NCBI GenBank assembly: GCA_027924645.1
Contig: BSBN01000809.1
Coordinates: 40,702,001 to 40,766,000 of the forward strand
Direction: 5' to 3'
Origin: Cunninghamia lanceolata
Taxonomy: Eukaryota; Streptophyta; Pinopsida; Cupressales; Cupressaceae
DNA length: 64,000 bases
Shown here: positions 23,175 through 34,265 of the stretch, in pieces
How the letters are laid out: each line of letters starts with the position of its first letter
Position numbering within the stretch: position 1 is the stretch's first letter
Position numbers and translations under genes: made by a program
The notes under the pieces: model-generated
The model's database searches: none
Seen by the model: only the letters and a program-made list of their open reading frames with translations
Told to the model about the DNA's origin: nothing

Positions 23175-25354
23175 ATGGATGGTAGGAGATCTAAGATGGA
23201 AGGGAAGAAATTACAATCATCTCCACCAATTAGAACCATCTCCAAGAGAAATGGAACATCAAATTATTCTCATTAGAATAATAATCCGGAGGCGCAAGAG
23301 GATAATGCCGAACAAACTATCACAACTCACAATAGTTTTACACCTATGCATGAATCAAATGAAAATTTCAATGGAGTAACTGATGATATATTGGCAAAAT
23401 ATAGACCTGATCCTCAAGAACAGCTTGAGTGTGAAGTACAGGACATGAGGGAAATTGATCAAAGGCAAGCTGAATATGATTTTACAATGTCATTACAATA
23501 GGGAGAGGGGGTAAAACATGGATTCTCAAATCAAGAAATAAATGAAAGTCCAAAGAATTTAGGAGGTATGAATGAAGCACAACACGATGTGCTTAGGCTC
23601 GAGGAAGAACTTGAAATGATCAAGATAAAGGAAACTAAGAGGTTGTTCCAACAAGAGATTCAACAAATAAAGAGTAGTACTAAAAAAGCCCCCCCCCAAA
23701 ATATGTACCTCCACATAGAGGAAACACTTTGAGGAATCCACAACAAAATTTGCACCAAAATACAGGTGGTGTTTCCAATTCACAAGCATCCAGAAGTCAT
23801 CAAAATACCCTTCCTAAAAATCCTAGACCACCTCCAATGCACAACACCTCTCAACATATGGCTAATCCTTACTCACCCCCTGGCCAATAGTATTATAGAC
23901 CACAAAATCCTTATATAAATCCCCACATGAACCCACAACAGCAACATGCTTATCATCAGTACCCAAGTGGATATAATTACTATCCTAACCCGCCACCCAT
24001 GAATTTTCCACCTCAAAACCTCACAAACATATGTGGCCAATCTGATCTGACTAGATATCAATTATATCCTTACCCTATGGACAATAATTGGAGAAATATA
24101 GTTCCCAAGTTCACCAGAAATAGTGCAATATCAGTTGAGGATCACATTAGAAGCTTTAATGCCTTCGTACAAGATATCGGTATGGACTATGAAGATATCA
24201 AAATGAGATTATTCATGATGTCTTTGACTGAAGATGTGAGAGACTGCTTCAACAGCTTACTTGATGCTTCGATCAGTTTAATAACTAATTTCCATAATCA
24301 ATTCAAGGAGCAATATGGCAATCAGTATACCCTTGAGTTTGCATTACATGAATTGATAAGCATCCAAAAATACCAGAATGAGTCAGTATATGATTTCAAT
24401 TTGAAATTTTCCAAGTTACACAGCAAAATACCACATGGGTCTAAACTGACTAATCCAGCAACATTGATCATTTATCTGAAAGCATTTGATCCCAAGACAT
24501 GGTACAAACTTAGAAATCAGTGCCCTATGACCCTAGTTGAAGCACAAAAGGTGGGATTAACTATTGAGAACAATAGGAAAGATGCAAGTATGGTTAGCAA
24601 AAGAGATAATCCTAGAGCTCTTCAAACCCCAAACATTCAACAGACTAAACAAGAAGGACAGCATAGACATGAACGACCTAGGTTGCATGATATGCCATAT
24701 AATACAAATTGGAAAGATGGGAGACCCATTGAAAACAATAGAAAGCAACATTATGGCAAAGATACTCCTGACCCTCTAAAAAGAAATGGGGAACATACGG
24801 TAGAAGATAAACCTTGGTGTTTGGTGTGCAATTTACCACACTCACCTGAATACTGTGTGGTGGCTAAAACAGTACAACAAGAAGAAACATTATACAATTA
24901 TAACAGAGACAATCACACAATAAACATGATGCAAGATACACCATATTTGTTGAATGAAGACTACTCTTCTATAGAGGAAGAGGGATATGAATATGATGTG
25001 GGAAACCAGAAACATCATATCAATATGGGAAAACAAGAAGTTTTCTCAAATCAGGAGGATGGTTATGAGGAACATACCTATTATAACAATTCACCATATG
25101 ATCAGTGGAGAAAGCCCACTGAAAATGAAAGAGAAGCTCTTACAATAGCTGTAGTAGCTCAAGCTAAAAATGCCTATAACCTAAGAAATAGGATAGTCAA
25201 TATTGAACAAGGAACACCTGGGTGTATCTTTATAAAAGATCAAAATTACAAAAAGAATAATGCAAAGTCATCATTCAAAGAACCAAAAAAGGCTGATAAA
25301 AATAAGACGAAAGATAAATCACAAAATCAAGAAAAAGAACATATAAAGACATAA
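23175..25354 (+). pseudogene. gag of the 17.8-kb element
   Basis: ATG 23175 (MDGRRSKMEGKK) leads into an acidic coiled-coil region (LRLEEELEMIKIKETKRLFQ). A C9 run at 23689-23697 marks a frameshift; the next frame gives a P/Q/Y-rich stretch, then the retrotransposon gag domain (WRNIVPKFTRNSAISVEDHI, LFMMSLTEDVRDCFNSL, FKEQYGNQYTLEFALHELI). A zinc-knuckle-like CLVCNLPHSPEYC (CX2CX3HX4C) lies at about 24818-24856. The longest open piece is 23927-25354. Stops occur near 23275, 23500 and 23890. Function: capsid-like packaging of element RNA. Confidence 0.85.
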
Positions 25355-26078
25355 AGGAATGATCAAACTATGGCTCATTCATTTGACATTGCTCATGCAA
25401 TATCTCGGGTAAAGATATCAGTACCACTTTTGTAAATGATGAAAATAGATAAATACAGAAATACAGTGGTTAAACTAATTTCAGATATACCAAATCAAAA
25501 ACATAAAGAATTAGAGAATAGAACAAACAATGTTCACCAAGAAACATTCCAAATTCCTGAGGTATACCTAGGTGATATCTTGACAAAGAATCCCTCACAG
25601 GTGGACCCTTTCTACACTACCTTATTGATAAAAAATAGGATAGTAAGGAACTGCATGATTGATTCAGGTGCAGCCATGAATATCATGCCAATAGTAGTCA
25701 TATAAAGAATTAGGAATGTGGGTTGACACTACATTTGGTAGGTGTTATGCAATGGATAACAGATCCATCCCAGTTGTTGGCATTATGAGGGATGTGAAAA
25801 TAAAACTTGCTTCATACCTTGAAGTAACCTATAACATTGATATCACTGTGGTTGACATTCCACCCTATTATGGAATGCTCTTATCAAGACAATGGGCTGC
25901 AATGGTAGGAGGGAATGTCCAATTAGATTTATCATATGCTACAATACCAGTGGGAGCTAAAGAGATCAAGCTGTGTAGAGAGACAAGATATGAGAACATC
26001 ATAGAACGCTTGGATCAAAATCAAATAAACTTCTTTTGTGATACAGATTTGGGAGCCTTCAAGATTGAAAAAAGTTAG
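25355..26078 (+). pseudogene. Aspartic protease region of the 17.8-kb element
   Basis: Continues in the gag frame after a stop at 25352-25354. The active-site motif MIDSGAAMNIMP is at about 25657-25692 (D-S-G-A in place of the usual DSGA/DTGA, so the catalytic Asp is kept). A frameshift at about 25705-25716 moves to the frame used by the rest of pol. VDIPPYYGMLLSRQW at about 25851-25895 is the typical protease C-terminal segment (ILGRQW-like). Confidence 0.8.
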
Positions 26079-26084
26079 CCAGAA

Positions 26085-26828
26085 TTGCAGAATACTGATC
26101 CGATACATGTTGAATCTAAGAAAGAGGAAAATGATGTATGGAAAATGTATTTTGATGGTGCATGTAGAAAAATGGGAAATGGGGCCGGAGTATTATTTAT
26201 CTCACCAATAGGCAAAACTTTCATATACTCCTTTGTGCTGACATTTGAATGCACAAACAATGTAGTAGAATACGAGGCTTTGCTCATTGGTTTGAATAAA
26301 GCCACCAAGCATAAGATAAAATAGTTAGCTGTATATGGTGATTCAGAATTGGTTACTTCCCAAGTGAGAGAGAAATACTTGTCAAAAAACAAGAGGTTGA
26401 GACAATATAGAAATGTTGTCTAGGATGATATTGAGTTGTTTGATGCCTTCTCAATCAACTGGATTGATAGATCAAAGAATATTATGGTAGATTTTCTAGC
26501 AAATATCACATTAAAAAGGGATGATATCACATTAGGAGGTATTACAGAAGTTGAATTCAAAACGAGACCCACTATCCCAGATAATGTACATAATTGGCAA
26601 GTGTTTGACAATGATATTGATATAATCAACTTCCTACATTGTGTTGATCATTATGAAAACCAAGAGATTGATTTCAATACGTTTGTAGAACATGATGGGA
26701 AAGAAACTCTTTTTGGTCAAGAGATAGCTCAGCTAAAAATAAACAAAATACCTAAGGGACTCATAGCATTGGAAAAGGCATTTGATGGACATGATAGATT
26801 TAAAATGGAAGACACACCAGTAGTATAG
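26085..26828 (+). pseudogene. Additional (aRNH-type) RNase H placed before RT
   Basis: WKMYFDGACRKMGNGAGVLF, then TFECTNNVVEYEALLIGL, VYGDSELVTSQVREKYL and VDFLANI give the four acidic residues of RNase H (D, E, D, D) all intact, although three TAG codons break the frame (near 26324, 26421 and 26826). The segment lies between protease and RT. An extra archaeal-type RNase H is a known trait of the plant Tat clade. Its position upstream of RT contrasts with the fragment at 58808-60505, where this domain precedes the integrase. Confidence 0.8.
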
Positions 26829-26849
26829 AACGACCTTGAAGAGATTAAT

Positions 26850-27900
26850 TTGGGGACACAGGCAGCCCCAAAGAATGTATACATTGGAAAGAATCTCAAT
26901 CCCAAAATCAGGGGCATGCTCATCAACTTACTTAGGAAGTATAGACATGTATTTGCATGGTCATATGATGATTTAAAAGAATATAGGGAGGATCTTTTTC
27001 AACATGAAATACCATTAAAACTAGATGCTAAACCATTCAGGCAAAAATAGAGGCCTATCAATCCTACATTGGCTCCGAAGATGCTTGAAGAGATCACAAA
27101 ATTAAGAGATGGAGCTATCATTAAACCCATTAGGCATTCTTCTTGGGTTTCTAATTTTGTGCCTCTCAAAAAGAAATATGGTGATATTAGATTATGTGTG
27201 GACTTCAATAATCTAAACAAATCTTCTCTTAAAGACAACTATCCCCTTCCTAATATGGAAGCAATACTGCAAAAGGTTACCGGGTGTGAACTATTGTCAA
27301 TGATGGATGGTTTCTCAGGAAATAATAAGGTGAAAGTCAAAGAATCAGAACAATATAAGACTGCATTCACCACACCATGGGGAACATATGTATATTTAAG
27401 GATGCCATTTGGACTCACGAATGCTGGAGCAACATTCCAAAGAGCAATGGATGTGGCCTTTGTAGAATTGATTAATAAAATCATGATAGTATATTAGGAT
27501 GACATAACAGCATATTCCAAAAGGGTTGAGGATCATTGTACACATTTAGAACAATTTTTTATTAAAGCCCTAGGATATGGAATTTCATTGAATCCTAAGA
27601 AGTGCCATTTCGCAGTGATAGAGGGTAAGTTGCTTGGTGACATAGTCTCAAAAGATGGAGTAAGAATAGATCCTGAAAGAGTAAAAGCCATTGACCAAGT
27701 TCCCATTCCTAAGAATTTAAAAGCTATACAATCATTCTTTGGTCAAATCAACTTTGTTAGGAGATTCATATCAAATTTTGTAGAAATTGTTAGTCCCATA
27801 TCAAGAATGTTGAAGAAGAATTCAGAAGTGAAGTGGACAATAGAAATAGTAGAGGCATTTGCCACCATTAAGAAGGCAATCAAAGAAGTCCATGTTCTGA
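26850..27900 (+). pseudogene. Reverse transcriptase of the 17.8-kb element
   Basis: Typical gypsy RT: VFAWSYDDLK, APKMLEEITKLRDGAIIKPI, SSWVSNFVPLKKKYGDIRLC, VDFNNLNKSSLKDNYPLPNM, MDGFSG, TAFTTPWGTYVYLRMPFGL, NAGATFQRAMD. The catalytic motif reads VY*DD: the TAG at 27495-27497 replaces the residue before the DD pair, so the core is broken at the active site. NPKKCHFAV and LGDIVSKDGVRIDPERVKAI follow. Another TAG is near 27048. Confidence 0.9.
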
Positions 27901-28205
27901 TAACCCCTAATTTCAGTAAGCTATTCCAACTGTTCTCATTTGCCTATTATCATACAGTTGCAGCAGTACTATTACAAAAAATAATGAGGGGCATGAAAAT
28001 CCCATTTCATTTTTTAGCAAGTCTCTTCAAAATACAAAATTTAAATATGACAGTTGAAAAATAGGCATATGCATTGGTGAAGATAGTTAAAGCTTTTAGG
28101 CCATACTTGGTGGGAGCTGAAATAATAGAATATATGCCTAATGCTGCAGTAAAAGATGTACTGGTTCAAAATGAGTTCAATATTGAAATCTAGATCACCA
28201 AACTA
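27901..28205 (+). pseudogene. Degenerate native RNase H after RT
   Basis: AAVLLQKIMRGMKIPFHF, LASLFKIQNLNMTVEK, then AYALVKIVKAFRPYLVGAE occupies the position and has the skeleton of the gypsy RNase H (AIGAVLMQ..., SRKLS..E-NYT..EKEALA..., FRHYLLG). The usual first catalytic Asp (DAS) is replaced by FAYYHT, and TAG codons lie near 28062 and 28191. This fits the view that the native domain decays when a second RNase H is present. Confidence 0.65.
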
Positions 28206-29572
28206 GTGAGAGGACAAGGTCTTGCTAGATTAATGGCTAAAAATAATCTTGAGGCTTCTCAGATATATAGTGCTAATGATGTTGATAACATGAGTTCTAG
28301 CATTGAGCATACTCCATGGTATGTTGATATCATATATTATCTAAAGCACATGAAATGTCCTAAAGGGTATGATGATAACAAGAGAAGGACACTTAAATTA
28401 CAGGCCTCAAATTATGTATTTATTGATGGAGATCTTTACTGGAAGAATAGGGATGGAATTCTACTATTATGCCTAGATGAACATCAGTCAAAACATGTCA
28501 TGAAAGAGTTACATGAAGGCATGTGTGGAGGTCATTTCTTGGCAAAGACTATAGTCCACAAGATCCTAAGGGCTGGATACTATTGGCCTAGATTTTTTAA
28601 TGATTCATATCATTACACTAGAAAATGTGAAGCATGTCAGAAATTTTTAGGAAAATTAAAATATCAAGGAGCACTACCCTTGAAACCCATGCAGGTGGAG
28701 GCTCCATTCTATCAGTCAGGCATTGACTTCATCAGAGAAATTATAGAGAAGTTAAGTGGAGGACACAAATGGATTTTAGTGGCAACAGTTTACTTTACAA
28801 AATGGGTAGAAGCAATCCCAACTAAACAAGTAACAAGCAAAGTGGTGATCAACTTTTTGATGGAGAATATTAAATTCAGATTTGGCATTCCAGTGAGGTT
28901 GATTACAAATAATGGAATGTGTTTTAGGTCTGATGAGTTCAAAAATTTCTACAGTACACATGGCATCACTGTATCCTATGTTACACCTTATCATCCACAA
29001 GCAAATGGGTAGGCAAAATCCAGCAATAAAAATCTTTTGAAAATTATAAAGAGAATGTTGGAAGGAAATAAGTAAGCATGGGATTCAAAGTTAAGAATGG
29101 CTATGTGGGCTGATAGAATTACTGTGAAGAGAGCAGTTGGAAGATCTCCTTTTGAACTAGTGTATGGAACACAAGCAAGGATACCATTGGAAAATCTTTT
29201 ACCAGTGTACAAATTTGTTCTTCAAGAGGATTTAAACATCCCTACACTAATGGAAGAAAGATTGGAACATCTTGCAGAACATGATGAGACAAGGAGACTG
29301 GCTCAAAGGAAGAATATCAAAGTGCAATCACAAGTGAAATACCTTTTTGACAAAAAGGCCAAAGATAGGAAATTTGAGATGAATGACTTAGTATTGATGT
29401 GGAATGCTAGGTGCCAGGAAAAGGAAAGCATGGAAAGTTTGAAGCTTTGTGGTTAGGTCATTTTGTTGTAACTGGAAAAGGAGGTGATGATTCTTACTAT
29501 TTTCAAAATATGTCTAGAGAAGAGCAGGAACTACCTGTGCATGGGCAATTTCTGAAGCATTTCTTTTCATAA
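28206..29572 (+). pseudogene. Integrase of the 17.8-kb element
   Basis: The zinc-binding part (HVMKELHEGMCGGHFLAKTI, then RKCEACQK) keeps the HHCC residues. In the core, GIDFIREI keeps the first Asp, but ITNNGMCF has Asn where the second catalytic Asp belongs, and YHPQANG*AKSSNK has Lys where the catalytic Glu belongs. Stops at about 29010 and 29073. After a frameshift near 29440 the C-terminus reads GKFEALWLGHFVVTGKGG and ends TAA 29570-29572. Confidence 0.9.
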
Positions 29573-29927
29573 AGTATCAAAATCATGCACAAAGAGAATT
29601 AAGTGTTGCCAATGCATGGACAACCCTTAAATAATTCTCTAAATACTTTGATTCCATGCACAGTAATCTAGGGCAATCAAGAGAGATTAGGATCTGCCAG
29701 TACATGGATAGTCCTATGAATCTCTTAAAGGTTTTAAAAAAAAACTTTTCCATATACAGTAGTATAGGATCATCCCCGTTCCCCATCATTATCACTTCCA
29801 TCTCCCATTCTCATTTCATTCATACATTTTTGTGAAGCTATCATTTAATAAAATATGTGGTCTACTCCCCCAAGAGATCTGAATTCTTGTTATACCCACA
29901 AGGGGTATACATCTCAGACAGAGCCAC
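29573..29927 (+). other. Untranslated tail between pol and 3' LTR
   Basis: No gene. A clear polypurine tract is not visible: the last bases before the LTR are CAGACAGAGCCAC. Confidence 0.5.
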
Positions 29928-31222
29928 TGTTGGGACAGGAAAATTCAAAATTTTATTATATTCTTACCCACCCATGTCCGACCAAATTAGAAAACATTAC
30001 ACCCAAAATCATAATAATAACAGGTATATCCCATAAAAATCACATGACTTTCATCACAAATGGGTGTCTCACCCATCAAACTGCACTGTAATGTAGGGCT
30101 TCAATTCCTAAATTTTGGTGAGACCTCACTTTCGTTATACCGATCCATGTTTTATATGAGACGGGCTAAAAAGAGTATTGGCATGAGAGTAATGATCGAT
30201 GAGAAGATTTCAAGAACTGCCGATGGATAAAGTAACACTGATGACCTTTCATCAGAGAGAGAATGTATGGTCATACCGAGTAAATCAATAATGAGGACTA
30301 TTGGCATAAGAAAACACTATCAGAGAATACTCTGAAAACCCCCTTGACAGTATAAATCATATAGATGGAGGAATTCGGTAGGACTCTCACTGAGAAACCC
30401 ATGGAATCGAGGGAACTAATGATCATCAGTAGGAGATGAACATCGGAGCGAGAAGTTAAAGTATCTCTGAATTCGCAATGTCTCAGCGATGAAGTGGCAC
30501 TATTTCAGCTTAGGTCACACCGATGTCTAGGAAGGATAAGAACCATTGGCGAAAGTGAACAAGTCGAAACAAAGCTTGCAAGTCTTGCCAAAACAATACT
30601 CACAATGATGTTGGTGACATGTTGTGAAGGTCTCTCTAATGAAGAATGTAAAGGAAGATATCGGGGAAATGATCATGATTGGATAGTTGGAAATAAGTCA
30701 TTCTGATGTTATATCTTATCCTGATGATAACAATGGCCACGCTCATCGATAAGACTCTCACCGATAGTCATATCAGAGACACTTAAGATATCAAAGAAGA
30801 ATGTTATTCCCATGGTGAAAAAGAAACCAGGCCGATGATAACCATGCCCACTTCTATATCAGGTAGATCTTGAAAATATCTTGCCGATACAAACTTGTAT
30901 ATGAAAGATGACATCGAGGAGACAGATGAAGGGTCACAACGATTGGTCCATAAGCAAATGTTCACACCATAAGAAGATATTAAATCACCCTGACATTACA
31001 AAAATCATACCGATGAGAGAAGTTATGATGATGTGACATCTCACAATGATCACGAAAATTAAAACTCTAGAACAATTAATTATAGACAAGGAAGAGATCC
31101 TCTGAAATCCCATTTGAAATCATTGCAATTAAGTTTGAAAGAATTATTTGAAAGGAACATGCAAGCGAAGACGCGGAGGAGAAAATAGGGGAATTTGATC
31201 ATCGCCTCTGATAGCAGGTACA

Positions 31223-31232
31223 TATATATAAA
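31223..31232 (+). promoter_or_regulatory. Candidate TATA box before the LTR ORF
   Basis: TATATATAAA lies 56 bases before the ATG at 31279, well placed to give a short leader. The 5' LTR has the degenerate counterpart TATATCTAAA at about 18838. A promoter role is inferred from sequence only. Confidence 0.45.
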
Positions 31233-31278
31233 CTTATGTGCAGTAGCGTACAATTTGAATTTACTGTCTAAGATTAAA

Positions 31279-34265
31279 ATGGAGACTCCAGTGAAAGGAA
31301 AGGGCATGAAACAATAGGATGGAACTAGTAAACCCAAGAAAAAAATTTGACAAAAGCCATGATGAGAAAATAAAAGACAATAAACTAAACCAGGCCTTAA
31401 TTGTCTAATTGCCTAGATCGACACCCAAAGCTCGAAGGTCTGCACAACTTACGACAGAAGTAGAGAAATTAGAAGACAAATGTAAATATCTTGGAAATGT
31501 GTGGATTCCAATAAGAGGTTATGAATTGTTGAAATTCCACTACAACAGAAGATTCAAGAATTTCCCAGTGTCTAACCCATGGCACCTGAATTTGGGAAAA
31601 TTAGTCATTCCTAATGTGTTTCTAAATGCAGAACCCCTCCAACTCCTGGCTAAGTAGTATAATCCAAGCCTCAAGGCCATATGAAACCCACAAGGGAAAC
31701 CTGTTATACATTTGTCTAAGAATGCTACTTGTGAAATATTTGACTTAGATGATTTGTGTACTGTTCCCATAGTCTATGAAGATTTGGACAAAGAATATTA
31801 GAGGATGGACACCACCTATAATGGATGGAGATTACCTATTCACAGGCCCAGGGCAGAAGGAGAAATGGTGCCTCTCAATGAGAATGATGGAACTCCATTT
31901 CATGTGTCATTATTTGAACCATACATACAATACACATATTATTCTGTGGGTCAGGTCCTAGGGTCAGAGGTTCTTGACTTCATGACAATTCCTTTCATGG
32001 TGATAGCCACAAACATACAGTGTCACAATGCCAGGCAATTTAACTATGCTGCCTATGTGTTTGGAAGAATTGATTCTGGTTTGAATGCAATGAAGAACAA
32101 TGTCCCATCAATATCTTTTGAACACTACTCACTCCTCATTTACATGGTGCTTTATTATGGCCAAGAAATAGGATTATGGCCAAATGAATTCAAAGTTGTT
32201 CAAATAAATTAGAAGGGACAAGAGTTACCTTTACAAATGTGGACGAGGATATGGGACAACAGGTATGCCCATTCAAGTTATATTCATTTTGAAGAATACT
32301 GTGTGAAAGTGTTGTATAGATATTTCAGTCATCCTTGTGAATATTCACTCTCAAATGAAATAAAGAGGTTTCTCAGACCTAAAGATTTTGGTGGTCCTCC
32401 TACTGTTACCCACAACTGGGGAGACTGGTATTGTTTTGAGGATGCTACCATGATTATGGTTTATGGTTTTGAAGACACCCCTTTTATATTGCCCAAGACA
32501 ATTCTTGATAGAATTGCCTACTTAGAGATAGTCATCAAAATGAACTACTCTAATGTGATGCACTTGAGCTCCTATGACAAGCAATCCTTCATGCCTAGTA
32601 CTCTGTGCTTTGGAGACTTTACTGTGGTATCAAAAGAAGGTTATGGTCTCATTATGGATAAACTGATGCATTACAATATGAGATGTGCAGAAACAAGAAA
32701 AGGATTCGATCCTGAGGGTTTCATTGATCCTGCTAGGAGAAAACAAAAGTCAGTGGATATACACATGTCCCATATCCCCATGATGACAATGTCAGGAATA
32801 TGGAAGAAACTGAAGTTGAATTAGTGGTTGAGATATATAATAGGGACATAGATGAGAAGAGGAGACAACTTGCAGAGATAGAGTTCTTGTCCTTTAGTGA
32901 TGAAGGACCTACAGAAGAAGAAGAGCCACATCAATAGACAACCAGAATGTCGAAATGAAAAATGCAACACTATCAGTCTCCTGGTATAGAACATGATGAG
33001 GAGGGGCCTGCTGATGAGGATCCAAGATAAGTAGCATATGATTCTTTTATTGATGATGACCAATTTATTCATTCTAAAGAATTTAAATCATTTTTGTATA
33101 AATGCAAGGGTAAAGAAATCAGAGAATTAGTTGATAGTGTCAAAGCTAACAATGAAAGACAATTAGTTGATATGTTAAAAACAACTGTGGACAATGAATT
33201 GCAAGCTATGACTCCTAGTAAGGGTAGATAGCTGCTCAAAGAGGTAGGAGTTATGATATTTCCTGGTTTGGATTTGAATTCTGCTTTAGTGTTTGATAGT
33301 TTTTTACATAATACAGATGACAAATATAAGCTCACTCCTGAGGGTGTCATAGAAGTGTATATGGGAACCAAGTATAATAATGATGAAAATTCACTAATGA
33401 TATGGGCATTGTACCCGTCTCATACGAAGACAACCATCATAGATACTGAAAAGGATTTTGGGCATGTCATGACTTTGAAGGTAGGGGAAACTGACCCCTT
33501 GATTACTACAGAAGTTGGCATAAATATTGCAAAGTTGAACAAAGCACAAGCTCAGATGCTGATCAAAGAACGGGATGCATACAAACTGAGTTGTAAGAGA
33601 TTAACAAAAGAAAATGATTTTTTAAAAGATACTGTTAAGAATACTTTCAGAGGGTCAGTGAAAAGGCTAACTCAGGGAGAGAGCTCACAAAGTGTCCAAT
33701 CACCATCTATTGATTAGATAGCTCATGTCTAGATTGACACCCTCGCAACAGTGCTCCATAATAGGCATGCCAACATGATGCATTGGATGAACCAATTTTG
33801 GGATATTTATTCTCAAAACTATAAACTGATCCAAGAGCATGAGAGGCTCCACAATAGGCTATAGGATAAACTCCACAAGAGACAGAGTAAGGATGTTTCT
33901 GACACTACAGGTACCTCTAGTGTTAAAGATTTGATCGACCAACATCAAAATATTATGACCATCTTAAGAATGATGCCAAAGAATGTATTAAGGCTTTAAA
34001 AGTAGGAGTGCCCATGTTGTTCATAAACTATAAAGAATTGAAGAGCAAAGATGAATGGAGTAAAGACTGTCAAGTGATATTGCATGAAGCCTTAGGAGCT
34101 CTCAAGGACAAAGACTCTGCATCTAGGGAAGCCTACAAGCATCTGGAGAAGATGGTAACCATGGATGTGATCACAAGAAATGCTATTGAATTTACTAATA
34201 CACATTGCAGCTACGAGTACTTGGATCACATTGCTCAAATATACCTATGGTTGAATAGATCTTAA
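31279..34265 (+). pseudogene. LTR-encoded ORF of about 996 codons, 3' LTR copy
   Basis: Same protein as at 18894-21883. ATG 31279 follows a TATA-like TATATATAAA at 31223. Private defects: a frameshift near 31340, stops near 31653, 31683, 31799 and 32209, a 1-base loss near 32748, and stops near 32935, 33029, 33228 and 33716. In the 5' copy these sites are sense codons (CAG, TGC, TGG, CAG, CAA and so on). The final stop at 34263-34265 is shared with 21881-21883. Long open pieces remain (31805-32212, 32237-32824, 33253-33717, 34008-34265). In genomic RNA this copy would lie after pol if transcription starts at the TATA near 21969. Confidence 0.8.

Noticed and set aside
26075..27484. Several minus-strand open frames of 65-105 codons
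   Set aside because: They lie opposite RNase H and RT coding sequence and are shadows of those frames.
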